DNA of 64,000 nt from Streptomyces sp. NBC_01451 (GCF_036227485.1 NZ_CP109479.1:8370001-8434000); one strand, 5' to 3'. Shown: positions 8,056 to 17,024, counted from the first letter of the stretch. Numbers and translations are program-made. The notes: generated from the sequence alone by a model not told the origin.

Positions 8056-8787
8056 ATGGCGGCGCGCGTCCTGGCCGACGCCGTCTGGCCGGCCGTACCG
8101 TCCGGTGCGCCGGTCCTCGTCCCGGTCGGGTCCACCGAGCAGCACGGTCCGCATCTGCCGCTCGACACCGACACCGTCGTCGCCCGTGCCGTCGTACAGC
8201 GCACGGCGGAGGCCCTGCCCGGGTCGTGGGTGGCGCCGCCGGTGGCCTACGGCGCCAGCGGCGAACACGCGCACTTCCCGGGGACCGTCTCGATCGGCCA
8301 CGAGGCGCTGTGCGCGGTGGTCGTCGAACTGACGCGCTCCCTCGCCCTGTGGGCGGGCCGTGTCGTGTTCGTCAACGGGCACGGCGGCAACACCGCCACC
8401 CTCGACACGGCCCTCGGCCTGTTGCGTGCCGAGGGTCACGACATCGCCTGGACCGGCTGCGGGACACCAGGCGGCGACGCGCACGCCGGCCGCACGGAGA
8501 CCTCCCTCATGCTGCACCTGGACCCCGAGCGCGTACGGCTCGGCGCCGCCGTCGCGGGCGACACGCGCCCCGTGGTCGACCTCCTGCCGGACCTCGTGGC
8601 CCACGGCGTCCGCGCGGTCTCGCCCTCCGGCGTACTCGGCGATCCCGCCGGGGCCTCCGCAGAGGAGGGCCGCCGGACGCTCGACGCGATGGTGTCGGCC
8701 ACGGTCCGCCGGATCGGCGCCTGGACGGTCGACGACCGGGGCCGCCTCGCCGATCCGGCCCGCACGTCCGGGGCCGTACGCCGATGA
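8056..8787 (+). CDS. mftE: Mycofactocin precursor peptide peptidase MftE
   Basis: A 243-residue creatininase-family metalloprotease. Metal-binding motifs GSTEQHGPHLPLDTD, NGHGGN and DAHAGRTETS are all present. MftE cleaves the modified MftA to free the C-terminal heterocycle. It starts 2 bases after mftD and its stop overlaps the mftF start (ATGA at 8784-8787). Confidence 0.94.
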   Translation: MAARVLADAVWPAVPSGAPVLVPVGSTEQHGPHLPLDTDTVVARAVVQRTAEALPGSWVAPPVAYGASGEHAHFPGTVSIGHEALCAVVVELTRSLALWAGRVVFVNGHGGNTATLDTALGLLRAEGHDIAWTGCGTPGGDAHAGRTETSLMLHLDPERVRLGAAVAGDTRPVVDLLPDLVAHGVRAVSPSGVLGDPAGASAEEGRRTLDAMVSATVRRIGAWTVDDRGRLADPARTSGAVRR

Positions 8788-10268
8788 CGCTTCCCGTCGG
8801 AGCCGGCGTGGTCGTCGCCTTCGACCGGCACACCAGGGTCGTCGACGGGGGCCGCGCGCTCGTCGGCGGATTCCCCACCCGGCTGCTGCGGCTGACGCCA
8901 CGGGCCCGCGGACTCCTCGTCGGCCGGACGGTTCCCGTACGGGACGCGGCGAGCGCCCTCCTCGCGGACCGGCTGGTCGAGCGCGGCCTGGCCCATCCCG
9001 TCGTCGGCTCACTGCCGCTGCCGCCCGATCCCCGGTACACGGTAGTGATCCCGGTCCGCGACCGTCCACGTCAACTGGACCGGCTCCTGGGCAGCATCGG
9101 CGCAGGAGAGCCCGGCGGTACGGGCGGCACGCGACCTCCAGTGATCGTGGTCGACGACGCCTCGCGGCGCCCGGCGGCCGTGGCGGCCGTCGCCGCCCGG
9201 CACGGCGCCCGGCTGGTCGCCCTGGACACGAACGCCGGCCCCGCCGGTGCGCGCAACGCCGGGCTCCGCCACGTGACCACGCCGTACGCCGTCCTTGCCG
9301 ACTCCGACATCGTGCTGGACCCCGACACGGTGCCGACCCTGCTCCGGCACTTCGCCGATCCCCGGGTCGCCATGGCCGTACCCCGCATCACCGGTCTGAC
9401 CGGTGGAGCCACCACCTGGATCGAGCGGTACGAGAACACCCGGTCCTCCCTCGACCTCGGCGCCCACCCGGCCGCGGTGCGGCCCGGCACGCCCGTCTCC
9501 TGGGCGCCCACGGCCTGCGCGGTGGTGCGGGTGGACGCGCTGCGGGACGGGCGCGGATTCGACGAGGGGATGCGGGTGGGGGAGGACGTCGACCTGTGCT
9601 GGCGGCTGGTCCGGGCGGGGCTGCGGGTGCGTTACGAGCCCGCAGTCCGGGCCTCCCACGAGCACCGGGCGCGCGTGGGCGACTGGTTCCTGCGCAAGGC
9701 CGTGTACGGGACGGGGGCGCATCCGCTCGCCCTGCGGCACCCCGAGTTCATCGCACCGGCCGTGTTCGCGCCCTGGAGCGCGGCGTTCGCCGCCGCGCTG
9801 CTCGCCCAACGGCGCTGGTCGGCACCGGTCGCGGGGGCCGTCCTCGGGGTCGTCGTCCTGCGCATCGGCCGTAAGTTCGACGGCACCCGGCATCCGTACC
9901 GGCTGGCCGTGCCGCTCGCGGGAAACGGCGCGCTCGCCACCCTGACGCAGACCTCCGCGCTGCTCACCCGGCACTGGTGGCCGCTCACCGCCGTCGGCTG
10001 TCTGGTGTCCCGGCGGATGCGCCGGGCCGCGGCGGTCGCCGCTTTGGCCGACATCGCACTTGAGTACCGGCGCGGTGACGACTCACTGGACCCGCTCCGC
10101 TACGGCGTCGCCCGCCGCCTCGACGACCTCGCGTACGGCGCCGGCGTGTGGTTCTCCGCCCTCAAGGGCCGTTCCACCGCCGCGCTGCGGCCCCGCGTCA
10201 CCCGCGCTGCGTTCTCCCGGGGGACAACCCCCCGGACCCCCGGCAGAAAGACAGGTCCGAAGCGGTGA
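8784..10268 (+). CDS. mftF: Mycofactocin glycosyltransferase MftF
   Basis: A 494-residue family 2 glycosyltransferase. YTVVIPVRDRPRQLDRLLGSI opens the nucleotide-sugar fold, DSDIVLDPD contains the DxD metal site, and GEDVDLCWRLVRAG is the catalytic region. MftF adds beta-1,4-linked glucose units to the cofactor. The tail after about residue 470 (SRGTTPRTPGRKTGPKR) is encoded by a palindromic stretch near 10217-10245 that resembles a Streptomyces intergenic repeat, so the C-terminus has probably been extended by read-in. It is the last gene of the mftABCDEF run. Confidence 0.93.
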   Translation: MTLPVGAGVVVAFDRHTRVVDGGRALVGGFPTRLLRLTPRARGLLVGRTVPVRDAASALLADRLVERGLAHPVVGSLPLPPDPRYTVVIPVRDRPRQLDRLLGSIGAGEPGGTGGTRPPVIVVDDASRRPAAVAAVAARHGARLVALDTNAGPAGARNAGLRHVTTPYAVLADSDIVLDPDTVPTLLRHFADPRVAMAVPRITGLTGGATTWIERYENTRSSLDLGAHPAAVRPGTPVSWAPTACAVVRVDALRDGRGFDEGMRVGEDVDLCWRLVRAGLRVRYEPAVRASHEHRARVGDWFLRKAVYGTGAHPLALRHPEFIAPAVFAPWSAAFAAALLAQRRWSAPVAGAVLGVVVLRIGRKFDGTRHPYRLAVPLAGNGALATLTQTSALLTRHWWPLTAVGCLVSRRMRRAAAVAALADIALEYRRGDDSLDPLRYGVARRLDDLAYGAGVWFSALKGRSTAALRPRVTRAAFSRGTTPRTPGRKTGPKR

Positions 10269-10426
10269 CCGGCGCTGACATCGCCAGGCGAACCTGAGCG
10301 AAGCCGGCCTGTCCCGGTCAGCGGAAAGCGCTCAGCGGGCCCCGGGAGGCGTCACGACACTGAGGACATCCCGCCGCAGGGGACGTGCGGCGTACGCGAT
10401 GGATCAGTCACCAGGAGGTGTGCGGA

Positions 10427-11608
10427 GTGACGCATGAAGTGGTCGGTCGTGTCGAGGAGCTGGGTTCAGAACTGGCCGCACTCGCCGACGAGAACGAGTC
10501 ACTCGGCAAACTGAGCGACCGGACGGTGGAACTGCTCCGCTCGGCCGGTGTGATCAGGATGCTGCAGCCGAAGGCGTACGGCGGCTACGAGGCCCACCCC
10601 CGGGAGTTCGCCGAGGCGGTCATGGAGGTCGCCAGGCACGACGGTGCCGCGGGCTGGGTGTGCGGTGTGGTCGGCGTGCACCCGTGGGAGCTCGCCCAGA
10701 TGAACCCCAAGCTGGCGCAGGAGGTCTGGAACGACGACCCGGACACCTGGATCGCCTCGCCGTACATGCCCAACGGCATCGCCGACCCGGTCGACGGCGG
10801 CTATGTCCTCAGCGGTCGCTGGCCGTTCTCCTCGGGGAGCGACCACTGCGGGTGGGACTTCCTCGGCGCGCTGCTCGGGGACGGCAAGGGCAGGCCGGCG
10901 GGCCCCATCACGGTGCTGCACGTGGTGCTGCCCCGCGAGGACTACGAGATCATCGACGGCACCTGGGACGTGGTCGGCCTGTCCGGCACCGGCAGCAAGG
11001 ACGTCGTCGTCGACAAGGCGTTCATCCCCGAGTACCGCACGGTCCGCCAGGAGATGGTCCAGGAGGGCACCGCGGCGGAGGCGGTCGGGCTGACCGACAC
11101 CCTCTACAAGCTGCCGTTCAGTTCGATGTTCCCGCTCGGCATCACCGCCGCCGTCGTCGGCATCTGCGAGGGCGCCCTCGCCCTGCACCTGGCGCAGCAG
11201 AAGGAGCGGGTCGCCGTGACCGGCGTCCAGGTGCGCGACGACCCGTACGTCCTCTACGCGGCGGGCGAGGCCGCGGCCGAGATCGCCGCCTCCCGGGTGC
11301 AACTCCTCGACGGCATCAGCCGGTTGTACGACCAGGTCGAGGCGGGCAAGCCGATCAGCCTGGAGGACCGGGCCGACGTCCGGCGCAACCAGGTCCGTTG
11401 TGCCTGGCGGGCCGTCGCCGCCCTGGACGAGATCTTCGCCCGCTCCGGCGGCAACGCGATCCGGAAGGGCAACCCGATGCAGCGGTACTGGCGCGACGCG
11501 CACGTCGGACTCCAGCACATGATCCATGTGCCGGGAGCCGCGTATCACGCGAACGCGCTGGCCGCGATGGGCCTCGAACTGCCCGAACCGATGCGCATCC
11601 TGATATGA
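10427..11608 (+). CDS. hsaA: HsaA-type flavin-dependent monooxygenase, oxygenase component
   Basis: A 393-residue protein of the acyl-CoA-dehydrogenase-like group D monooxygenases. PYMPNGIADPVDGGYVLSG and the WPFSSGSDHCGWDF region match HsaA, which hydroxylates the phenolic ring (3-HSA) in steroid degradation using reduced flavin from HsaB. GTG 10427 has AGGAGG 8 bases upstream, which decides the start. The stop overlaps the reductase gene by 4 bases. Related oxygenases act on other phenols, so the steroid substrate is inferred from the hsaCDEFG/kstD genes 38 kb away in this window. Confidence 0.78.
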   Translation: MTHEVVGRVEELGSELAALADENESLGKLSDRTVELLRSAGVIRMLQPKAYGGYEAHPREFAEAVMEVARHDGAAGWVCGVVGVHPWELAQMNPKLAQEVWNDDPDTWIASPYMPNGIADPVDGGYVLSGRWPFSSGSDHCGWDFLGALLGDGKGRPAGPITVLHVVLPREDYEIIDGTWDVVGLSGTGSKDVVVDKAFIPEYRTVRQEMVQEGTAAEAVGLTDTLYKLPFSSMFPLGITAAVVGICEGALALHLAQQKERVAVTGVQVRDDPYVLYAAGEAAAEIAASRVQLLDGISRLYDQVEAGKPISLEDRADVRRNQVRCAWRAVAALDEIFARSGGNAIRKGNPMQRYWRDAHVGLQHMIHVPGAAYHANALAAMGLELPEPMRILI

Positions 11609-12177
11609 GCGAGGGCGCGACGCACTCCCGGACGGTGGACGCGCACGCGATCGACGGGCGCCGGTTCCGTGACGTCCTGGGCAACTTCCCCACGAGCGTG
11701 GTCGCGATCACCACCACGGACACCGGGGAACGGCCGCACGGAATGGTCGTCGGCACCTTCACCTCGGTGTCGCTGGACCCGCCCCTGGTGTCCTTCCTGG
11801 CCGACCGCTCCTCCGCGACCCTGCGGACGATCAGGGCCGCGGGCCGCTTCTGCGCCAACGCGCTCGCGGGCAACCAGGAACGGCTGTCCCGGCAACTGGC
11901 GACGGGGCCGGCCGGACAACGGTTCGAAGGCGTCCCATGGCAGGCGTCGGACCTGGGCAATCCCGTGCTGGACGGGATCATCGCGTGGGTCGACTGCACG
12001 GTCGAACAGGTCGTCGAGATCGGCGATCACCTGTTGGTCGTCGGGCGGGTCCGGGACCTGCGCGTCGAGTCGATGAAAACCCCGCTGCTGTTCTTCCGGA
12101 GCGGATACGGCGACTACCTGTCGAGCGCGAGCGTGCTCATGGACAGGCTCGTCGGCTGGGACGAGATCGGTCGGTAG
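11605..12177 (+). CDS. hsaB: HsaB-type flavin reductase component
   Basis: A 190-residue flavin reductase-like protein. FPTSVVAITTTD near residue 30 and FTSVSLDPPLVSFLADRSS are the flavin-binding signatures of the HpaC/HsaB family. It would supply reduced FMN or FAD to the adjacent oxygenase. ATG 11605 overlaps the oxygenase stop (ATGA), consistent with a stoichiometric two-component system. Confidence 0.82.
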   Translation: MSEGATHSRTVDAHAIDGRRFRDVLGNFPTSVVAITTTDTGERPHGMVVGTFTSVSLDPPLVSFLADRSSATLRTIRAAGRFCANALAGNQERLSRQLATGPAGQRFEGVPWQASDLGNPVLDGIIAWVDCTVEQVVEIGDHLLVVGRVRDLRVESMKTPLLFFRSGYGDYLSSASVLMDRLVGWDEIGR

Positions 12178-12215
12178 ACACCGGTGGAAACCGGTCGGCA
12201 CACAAGGGAGCCGCA

Positions 12216-12956
12216 ATGAAGAAAGACCTCTACATAAGACTCCAGAGAATTTCGGCGTGGTGTGGCGTGATCCTCTTCGTGGGATTCCTCGTCGCGTTCG
12301 CCGTGGGTCACCTCACGCCGCCGATGAGCCCGACGGAGAGCCCCGAGGACGTCGTCGCCTTCCTCAAGGACCATCGCACGGGCATCCTCACCTGTGTCGC
12401 CCTGATGGTTCTGCTCATCCCGTTCGAGTACCCGTACGTCATCGTGACGAGCATGCAGCTGCGCCGGGTCGAGGGCGGCTGGGGGCTGCTGTCCATGACC
12501 CAGCTCACCACGGGCATCATGGCCCCGGCGGGGTTCTTCTTCCCGCTGGCGATCCTCGCCGCCGCGGCCTACCGTCCGGAGGCCCACTCCGCCGACGTCC
12601 TGACCGCGATGGTCGACATCTTCTGGCTGATGTTCGTGGGCAACGCCTGCGTCTTCGTCCTCCAGGTCTGGTCGATCGGATACGCCGCGTTCATCGACCA
12701 CACCCGGGAGAAGCCGCTCTTCCCGCGCTGGTACGGCTGGCTGAGCGTCGTGCTGGGAGTGACGCTCATCCCGGGCGCCTTCATCTTCCTCAACCAGGAC
12801 GGGCCGCTCGCCTGGAACGGACTTCTCGCGAACATCATTCCCTCGGTCGCCTATGCCGTGTGGAAGATCGCCACACCGTACGTGCTGCTGAAAGCGATCA
12901 CGGACGATGAGAAGGAGCTGGCCGACAAGCCGGCCGACGAACCGGTGACCGTGTAG
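12216..12956 (+). CDS. Six-helix integral membrane protein of unknown function
   Basis: A 246-residue hydrophobic protein not recognised as a known transporter. Six likely membrane segments lie at about residues 13-32, 56-78, 96-118, 129-157, 172-192 and 202-226, with an acidic C-terminal tail (DDEKELADKPADEP). AAGGGAG precedes ATG 12216 and the gap to the flavin reductase is 38 bases, so co-transcription is likely. It may serve uptake or membrane handling of the pathway substrate, but nothing in the sequence proves this. A strong hairpin follows the stop. Confidence 0.7.
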   Translation: MKKDLYIRLQRISAWCGVILFVGFLVAFAVGHLTPPMSPTESPEDVVAFLKDHRTGILTCVALMVLLIPFEYPYVIVTSMQLRRVEGGWGLLSMTQLTTGIMAPAGFFFPLAILAAAAYRPEAHSADVLTAMVDIFWLMFVGNACVFVLQVWSIGYAAFIDHTREKPLFPRWYGWLSVVLGVTLIPGAFIFLNQDGPLAWNGLLANIIPSVAYAVWKIATPYVLLKAITDDEKELADKPADEPVTV

Positions 12957-12967
12957 GACGGCCGGAA

Positions 12968-13007
12968 CGGCTGTGGCCCCGCGACGAATGTCGCGGGGCC
13001 ACAGCCG
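12968..13007. terminator. Bidirectional hairpin terminator
   Basis: Perfect 18-bp arms (CGGCTGTGGCCCCGCGAC and its complement) around a GAAT loop, placed between the convergent membrane-protein gene and the SDR gene at 13027. Confidence 0.85.
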
Positions 13008-13026
13008 TGTTGAGGGGTGAAGAGGG

Positions 13027-13794
13027 CTAGACGGAGAGCGCGAACCCGCCCGTCACGCGCAGCGTCTCGCCGGTGACGAAGGACGACTTCGACGAGACCA
13101 GGTACAGCAGCGCCTCGACGATGTCCTGTTCGCGGCCCTCCTGCCGCAGGATCTGCTCGCCCAGGACGCGTTCGGCCTCGGCGGCGGACAGCTGAGCCCG
13201 TACGGCGTCGGTGAAGATCAGGCCGGGCGCTATCGCGTTGACCCGGATGCCGTCGGCGGCGAACTCGCGCGCGAAGGAGACCGTCAGGCCGCGCACGGCC
13301 AGCTTGGACACTCCGTAGATGCTGCGGTTCGCGTAGGCCGCCGACGACGAGATGTTGACGATCGAGGCTCCGGGCCGGCCCCGCATGGCCTGCTGGGCCG
13401 CGAGCGTGCAGATGACGGTGCCCATGACGTTGACGTCGAGGACTCGCCGGACCTTGGCCAGGCCCAGTTCGGTGAACGGCCTGTTGTAGGCGGCGTGCAG
13501 GCCCGCGTTGTTCACCAGGATGTCCAGTCCGCCGTGGCGTTCGACGATCGCGCTCACTACCGCGCCGACCGCGTCCTCGTCGGCGACGTCGCAGGTGACC
13601 CCGGTCGCGCCCAGGCCCTTCGCGGTGAGTTCGGCGGCGGCCCCGGTCGCGGCGTCGCCGTCGAGGTCGGCGAGCACGACATGCGCGCCGAGGCCGGACA
13701 GGGCCTCACCGAACGCCTTGCCGAAGCCCCGGCCGCCGCCGGTGATGAGGGCGACCTTGCCCCGGTGTTCCGCGTCTTGGGAGATTTCCGGCAT
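13027..13794 (-). CDS. Short-chain dehydrogenase/reductase
   Basis: A 255-residue classical SDR. ALITGGGRGFGKAFG is the nucleotide-binding turn, NNAG the structural motif and SIYGVSK the catalytic Tyr/Lys. The C-terminal VTGETLRVTGGFAL is typical of the family. It is the third gene of a minus-strand operon (acyl-CoA dehydrogenase, SDR, SDR; gaps of 24 and 7 bases) whose promoter carries a regulon box at 15726-15742. Probably oxidises a hydroxyacyl-CoA or cyclic alcohol intermediate; the substrate is unknown. Confidence 0.85.
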   Translation of the reverse strand: MPEISQDAEHRGKVALITGGGRGFGKAFGEALSGLGAHVVLADLDGDAATGAAAELTAKGLGATGVTCDVADEDAVGAVVSAIVERHGGLDILVNNAGLHAAYNRPFTELGLAKVRRVLDVNVMGTVICTLAAQQAMRGRPGASIVNISSSAAYANRSIYGVSKLAVRGLTVSFAREFAADGIRVNAIAPGLIFTDAVRAQLSAAEAERVLGEQILRQEGREQDIVEALLYLVSSKSSFVTGETLRVTGGFALSV

Positions 13795-13801
13795 CAGGAC
13801 C

Positions 13802-14566
13802 TCACTTCGGGCCGAACCGCTGGCCGGCGTCCAGACGCAGGCACTGGCCGTTCAGCATCGGGTTGTCGACGACGGCGAGGGCGAGCTTCGCGTACTCCTC
13901 CGGGTGGCCGAGGCGGCGGGGGAACGCGGCGTCCTTGACCAGGGCGGCCCGTACCTCGGCGGGGATCCGCTCGGTGGCACCCGTCTCGAAAAGGCTGGGC
14001 GCGATGGCGACGACGCGGATGCCGAGGGAGCCGAGATCGCGGGCCATGGTGAGGCTCATGCCGGCGATCGCCGCCTTGGCCGCCGAGTAGGCGACCTGGC
14101 CGATCTGGCCCTCGAAGGCGGCGATCGACGACGTGTTGACGATGACGCCCCGCTCACCGTCCGGTTCCTCGGGCTCGTTGCGGCTCATGTGCGCGGCGGC
14201 CAGCCGGCTGACGTTGAAGGTGGCGACGGCGTTGAGGTCGAGCACTCGACGGAAGGTCTCCAGGTCGTGCGGCCCGTCCTTGCCGAGCGTCCGCCGTACG
14301 CTGCCGCCGCCCGCGGTGGTGATCGACACGTGCAGCCCGCCGAGGGCTTCCACGGCGTCGCCCAGCGTGCTCTCCGTCGCCTCGAAGTCGGTCACGTCGA
14401 CGGGATGGAAGCTTCCGCCGAACGCGGCGGCCACCTCGGCGCCCGCCGACGCCGGACGGTCGAGTACGGCGACCTCGGCGCCGCGGGCCGCGAGCAGCTC
14501 GGCGGTGGCCCGGCCCATGCCGGAGGCGCCGCCGAACACCACGGCCTTCTTGCCCTTGATCTCCAT
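13802..14566 (-). CDS. SDR, 3-hydroxyacyl-CoA dehydrogenase type II-like
   Basis: A 254-residue SDR. VVFGGASGMGRATAE binds NAD, and AFEGQIGQVAYSAAKAAIAG holds the catalytic Tyr/Lys in a context (GQxGQxxYSxAK) typical of the HSD17B10/type II 3-hydroxyacyl-CoA dehydrogenases. PMLNGQCLRLDAGQRFGP at the C-terminus also fits. It likely carries out the third beta-oxidation step. It closely resembles the SDR at 42190-42957, which shares the same active-site context. It follows the acyl-CoA dehydrogenase by 24 bases. Confidence 0.85.
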   Translation of the reverse strand: MEIKGKKAVVFGGASGMGRATAELLAARGAEVAVLDRPASAGAEVAAAFGGSFHPVDVTDFEATESTLGDAVEALGGLHVSITTAGGGSVRRTLGKDGPHDLETFRRVLDLNAVATFNVSRLAAAHMSRNEPEEPDGERGVIVNTSSIAAFEGQIGQVAYSAAKAAIAGMSLTMARDLGSLGIRVVAIAPSLFETGATERIPAEVRAALVKDAAFPRRLGHPEEYAKLALAVVDNPMLNGQCLRLDAGQRFGPK

Positions 14567-14590
14567 CGGGAACCTTTCGGGTCTGTGCGC

Positions 14591-15721
14591 TCAGGAGGAT
14601 GCGGTTGCGGGAGAGGCCTGCACCAGGGCGCACAGCCGGTCGCGGTGTACGGCCGCGTCGCCGTACAGGACGCTGTCGGCCCTGGCGCGGCGCAGAAAGA
14701 GATGGAGGTCGTGCTCCCAGGTGAAGCCGATGCCGCCGTGCAGCTGGAGCGCCCGGGCCGCGGCCTCGCCGGAACCCGCCGAGACGTACGAGGCGGCGGC
14801 ACAGGCAGCGCGGGCGGCGTCGTCGGTGCCCGCGTCGGCGGCCATCGCCGCGTAGTGGGTGGCCGCGCGGGCACCGTGCACGAGGAGTGCGATGTCGGCG
14901 GCGGAGTGCTTGACGGCCTGGAAGGTGCCGATGGGCTGCCCGAACTGCACGCGGGTCGTGGTGTGTTCGACCGTGAGCTCCAACAGGCGCCGCATCACCC
15001 CGAGCGCGTCGGCGCACCGCAGCACCGACGCCTCGTCGAGCAGCCGCTGGATGCCGGCGGGCCCGGAGGTGAGGCGGCGGTCGTGCGGAACGCGTACGCC
15101 CTCGAAGCGGACCTCGTGGAACGCGCGGGTCGGATCGAGGGTGCGTTGGCGCCGGACCGTGACGCCCGGGGCGTCACGGTCGACGAGGAACGAGGCCGGC
15201 ACGCCGTCGTGCAGTGCCGTGACGAGCAGCCAGTGGGCGCCGCCGGCGTCCTGCACCGCCGTCTTCACCCCGTCGAGGACGTACGCGTCGTCGACGGCGC
15301 GGGCGGTGGCGCGGAGGCCGTCGAGCGACCAGGGAGCCCGCGGCTCGGCGAACGCCCAGGTGGCCCAGGACGATCCGGCGGCCAGGACGGGCAGCACCTC
15401 GGACCGCAGGATGGGAGAGCCCTCGACGGCGAGTGCCCGGCCGACGATCGCGGTGGGTGCGAACGGACCCCGCCCGAGGGCGTACCCCAACTCCTCGGCG
15501 ACGAGGGCGAGTTCTACCAGCCCCTGGCCGCTGCCGTCGTACTCCTCGGGCAGGCCGAGCCCGGGCCAGCCGAGGTCGGCGGTGAGCCGCCACACCTCGG
15601 GGTCGACGTCCTCGTCGCGGTCCAGCCACGCCCGTACGTGCTCGATCGGGGCCCGGTCCGCCAACAGGTCGCGCGAGGCTTCGCACAACATGCCCTGCTC
15701 TGCGCTGAGCTCGAAGTTCAC
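14591..15721 (-). CDS. Acyl-CoA dehydrogenase (FadE type)
   Basis: A 376-residue acyl-CoA dehydrogenase. GLGLPEEYDGSGQGLVELAL and RVQFGQPIGTFQAVKH are family signatures. Near the C-terminus it has GGIGFTWEHDLHLFLRRA in place of the GTxE base motif of the canonical enzymes; this form occurs in subunits of heterotetrameric steroid dehydrogenases. GTG 15719-15721 is the start because the conserved N-terminus (NFELSAEQGML) begins there. A -10-like TACCTT ends 6 bases before the GTG, so the message may be leaderless. It may need a partner subunit, for example one of the other dehydrogenases in this window. Confidence 0.85.
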   Translation of the reverse strand: MNFELSAEQGMLCEASRDLLADRAPIEHVRAWLDRDEDVDPEVWRLTADLGWPGLGLPEEYDGSGQGLVELALVAEELGYALGRGPFAPTAIVGRALAVEGSPILRSEVLPVLAAGSSWATWAFAEPRAPWSLDGLRATARAVDDAYVLDGVKTAVQDAGGAHWLLVTALHDGVPASFLVDRDAPGVTVRRQRTLDPTRAFHEVRFEGVRVPHDRRLTSGPAGIQRLLDEASVLRCADALGVMRRLLELTVEHTTTRVQFGQPIGTFQAVKHSAADIALLVHGARAATHYAAMAADAGTDDAARAACAAASYVSAGSGEAAARALQLHGGIGFTWEHDLHLFLRRARADSVLYGDAAVHRDRLCALVQASPATASS

Positions 15722-15725
15722 CGTA

Positions 15726-15742
15726 ACAAGGTATCCTCTTTT
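15726..15742 (-). promoter_or_regulatory. Regulon box 1 (acyl-CoA dehydrogenase operon 15721-13027)
   Basis: ACAAGGTATCCTCTTTT on the plus strand aligns with the shared box ATTnAGTRTACTYTTAAT. On the minus strand it contains TACCTT, 6 bases before the GTG start. Confidence 0.5.
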
Positions 15743-15832
15743 ACGGATCTGGTCGAGATGCTCGACCGGTGATCGGCGCCTGACCGCAGATTTTGATGGG
15801 GATCCGTGGAGAGTCTGTCGATCTCTCCTTGA

Positions 15833-15849
15833 TTTAAGTACTCTTAATT
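15833..15849 (+). promoter_or_regulatory. Regulon box 2 (thiolase gene)
   Basis: TTTAAGTACTCTTAATT, ending 2 bases before the thiolase ATG. TACTCT (15839-15844) within it is a good -10 hexamer, 7 bases from the ATG, which implies a leaderless transcript. Confidence 0.6.
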
Positions 15850-15851
15850 CC

Positions 15852-17024
15852 ATGGTTGATGCCGTACTTCTCTCCGCCTGCCGTACCGCGATCGGAACCG
15901 CCCGACGGGGAACCCTGCGGGACACGAGCGCCTTCGAACTCGCCACCGTCGTCGTGCGTGAGGCCGTCCACCGCAGCGGCCTTCCGCCGGAGTTGATCGA
16001 CGACGTCGTCCTCGGCGAGTCCCTCGCCGGGGGCGGGGACATCGCCCGGTACGCGGCTCTCCAGGCCGGACTGACCCACGTACCCGGACTGGCCCACAAC
16101 CGGCACTGCGCCTCCGGGCTGGCCAGCGTGGCGACCGCCGCCGGGAGCGTACGGGCCGGAATGGACCGTGTGGTCGTCGCGGGCGGCACGCACTCGTCGT
16201 CCACGGCGCCGGTGGCCCGGTGGCGGATCCCGGGCACCGACGACTGGCAGGACCCCTGGATGGCGCCGACCCACGTACCGACGCCCGAGGCCCCCAACAA
16301 CGACATGGGCGTCCTCGTCGGCTGGAACACCGCCCGGCTGGCCGGCCTCACCCGCGAGGAGATGGACGCGTGGGCGCTGCGCTCGCACGAGCGGGCCGTA
16401 CGGGCCATCGACGCGGGCCGCTTCACCGATGAGATCGTGCCGGTGAAGGTCACGGGCAGGGACGGGGCGACCTCGCTCTTCCACACCGACGAGCATCCCC
16501 GGCGCGACACCACCGGCGAGAAGCTGGCCGCGCTGAAGGTGCTGCACCCCGAGATCGAGGGTTTCTCCATCACGGCGGGCAACTCCAGCGGGGTCAACGA
16601 CGGCGCGGCGGCGGTCGTGGTCGCCGGTTCGGACGTCGCCGACGCGCACGGACTGACGCCGTTGGCGACCGTACGGGCCTGGGCCAGCGTCGGCGTCGAC
16701 CCGGTCGAGACGGGGCTGGCGCCGATCGCCGCGATCCGCAAGGCGCTCGGCCGGGCCGGGCTCGGCGTCGAGGACGTCGACCTCTTCGAGGTCAACGAGG
16801 CCTTCGCGGCGGTTGCCGTGGCCACGACCCGTGAACTGGGTCTCGATCCGGAGCGGGTCAACCCGTTCGGCAGCGGATGCAGTCTCGGCCATCCGATCGC
16901 GACCACCGGCACCCGCATGGTGGTGACCCTGGCGCACGAACTGCGCCGCAGGGGCGGCGGGACGGCGGTCGCGGCGATGTGCGCGGGCGGTGGCATGGGT
17001 TCGGCGATGGTGCTGACGGTGTGA
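15852..17024 (+). CDS. Thiolase (acetyl-CoA acyltransferase)
   Basis: A 390-residue thiolase. HNRHCASGLAS carries the nucleophilic Cys, VNEAFA and GHPIATTGTRM the active-site Asn/His, and AMCAGGGMG the second Cys. It would cleave a 3-ketoacyl-CoA with CoA, ending a beta-oxidation cycle. ATG 15852 has no ribosome site; the -10-like TACTCT ends only 7 bases upstream, so translation is probably leaderless. It is transcribed alone, divergent from the dehydrogenase operon and convergent with the aldehyde dehydrogenase. Confidence 0.9.
   Translation: MVDAVLLSACRTAIGTARRGTLRDTSAFELATVVVREAVHRSGLPPELIDDVVLGESLAGGGDIARYAALQAGLTHVPGLAHNRHCASGLASVATAAGSVRAGMDRVVVAGGTHSSSTAPVARWRIPGTDDWQDPWMAPTHVPTPEAPNNDMGVLVGWNTARLAGLTREEMDAWALRSHERAVRAIDAGRFTDEIVPVKVTGRDGATSLFHTDEHPRRDTTGEKLAALKVLHPEIEGFSITAGNSSGVNDGAAAVVVAGSDVADAHGLTPLATVRAWASVGVDPVETGLAPIAAIRKALGRAGLGVEDVDLFEVNEAFAAVAVATTRELGLDPERVNPFGSGCSLGHPIATTGTRMVVTLAHELRRRGGGTAVAAMCAGGGMGSAMVLTV

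Noticed and set aside
5178..10268. A new type of radical SAM peptide antibiotic cluster
   Set aside because: The precursor ends in IDGMCGVY and all six biosynthetic partners are the standard mycofactocin enzymes, so this is a cofactor locus.
13508..15772. A very long open frame (about 750 codons) on the plus strand opposite the SDR/SDR/dehydrogenase operon
   Set aside because: It has no recognisable domain and lies antisense to three clear enzyme genes; long empty frames are expected on the opposite strand in GC-rich actinobacterial DNA.
14591..16996. An N-terminal extension that would make the 14591 dehydrogenase about 800 residues
   Set aside because: The extension runs antisense through the thiolase gene and has no family match; the conserved dehydrogenase N-terminus begins at GTG 15719-15721.
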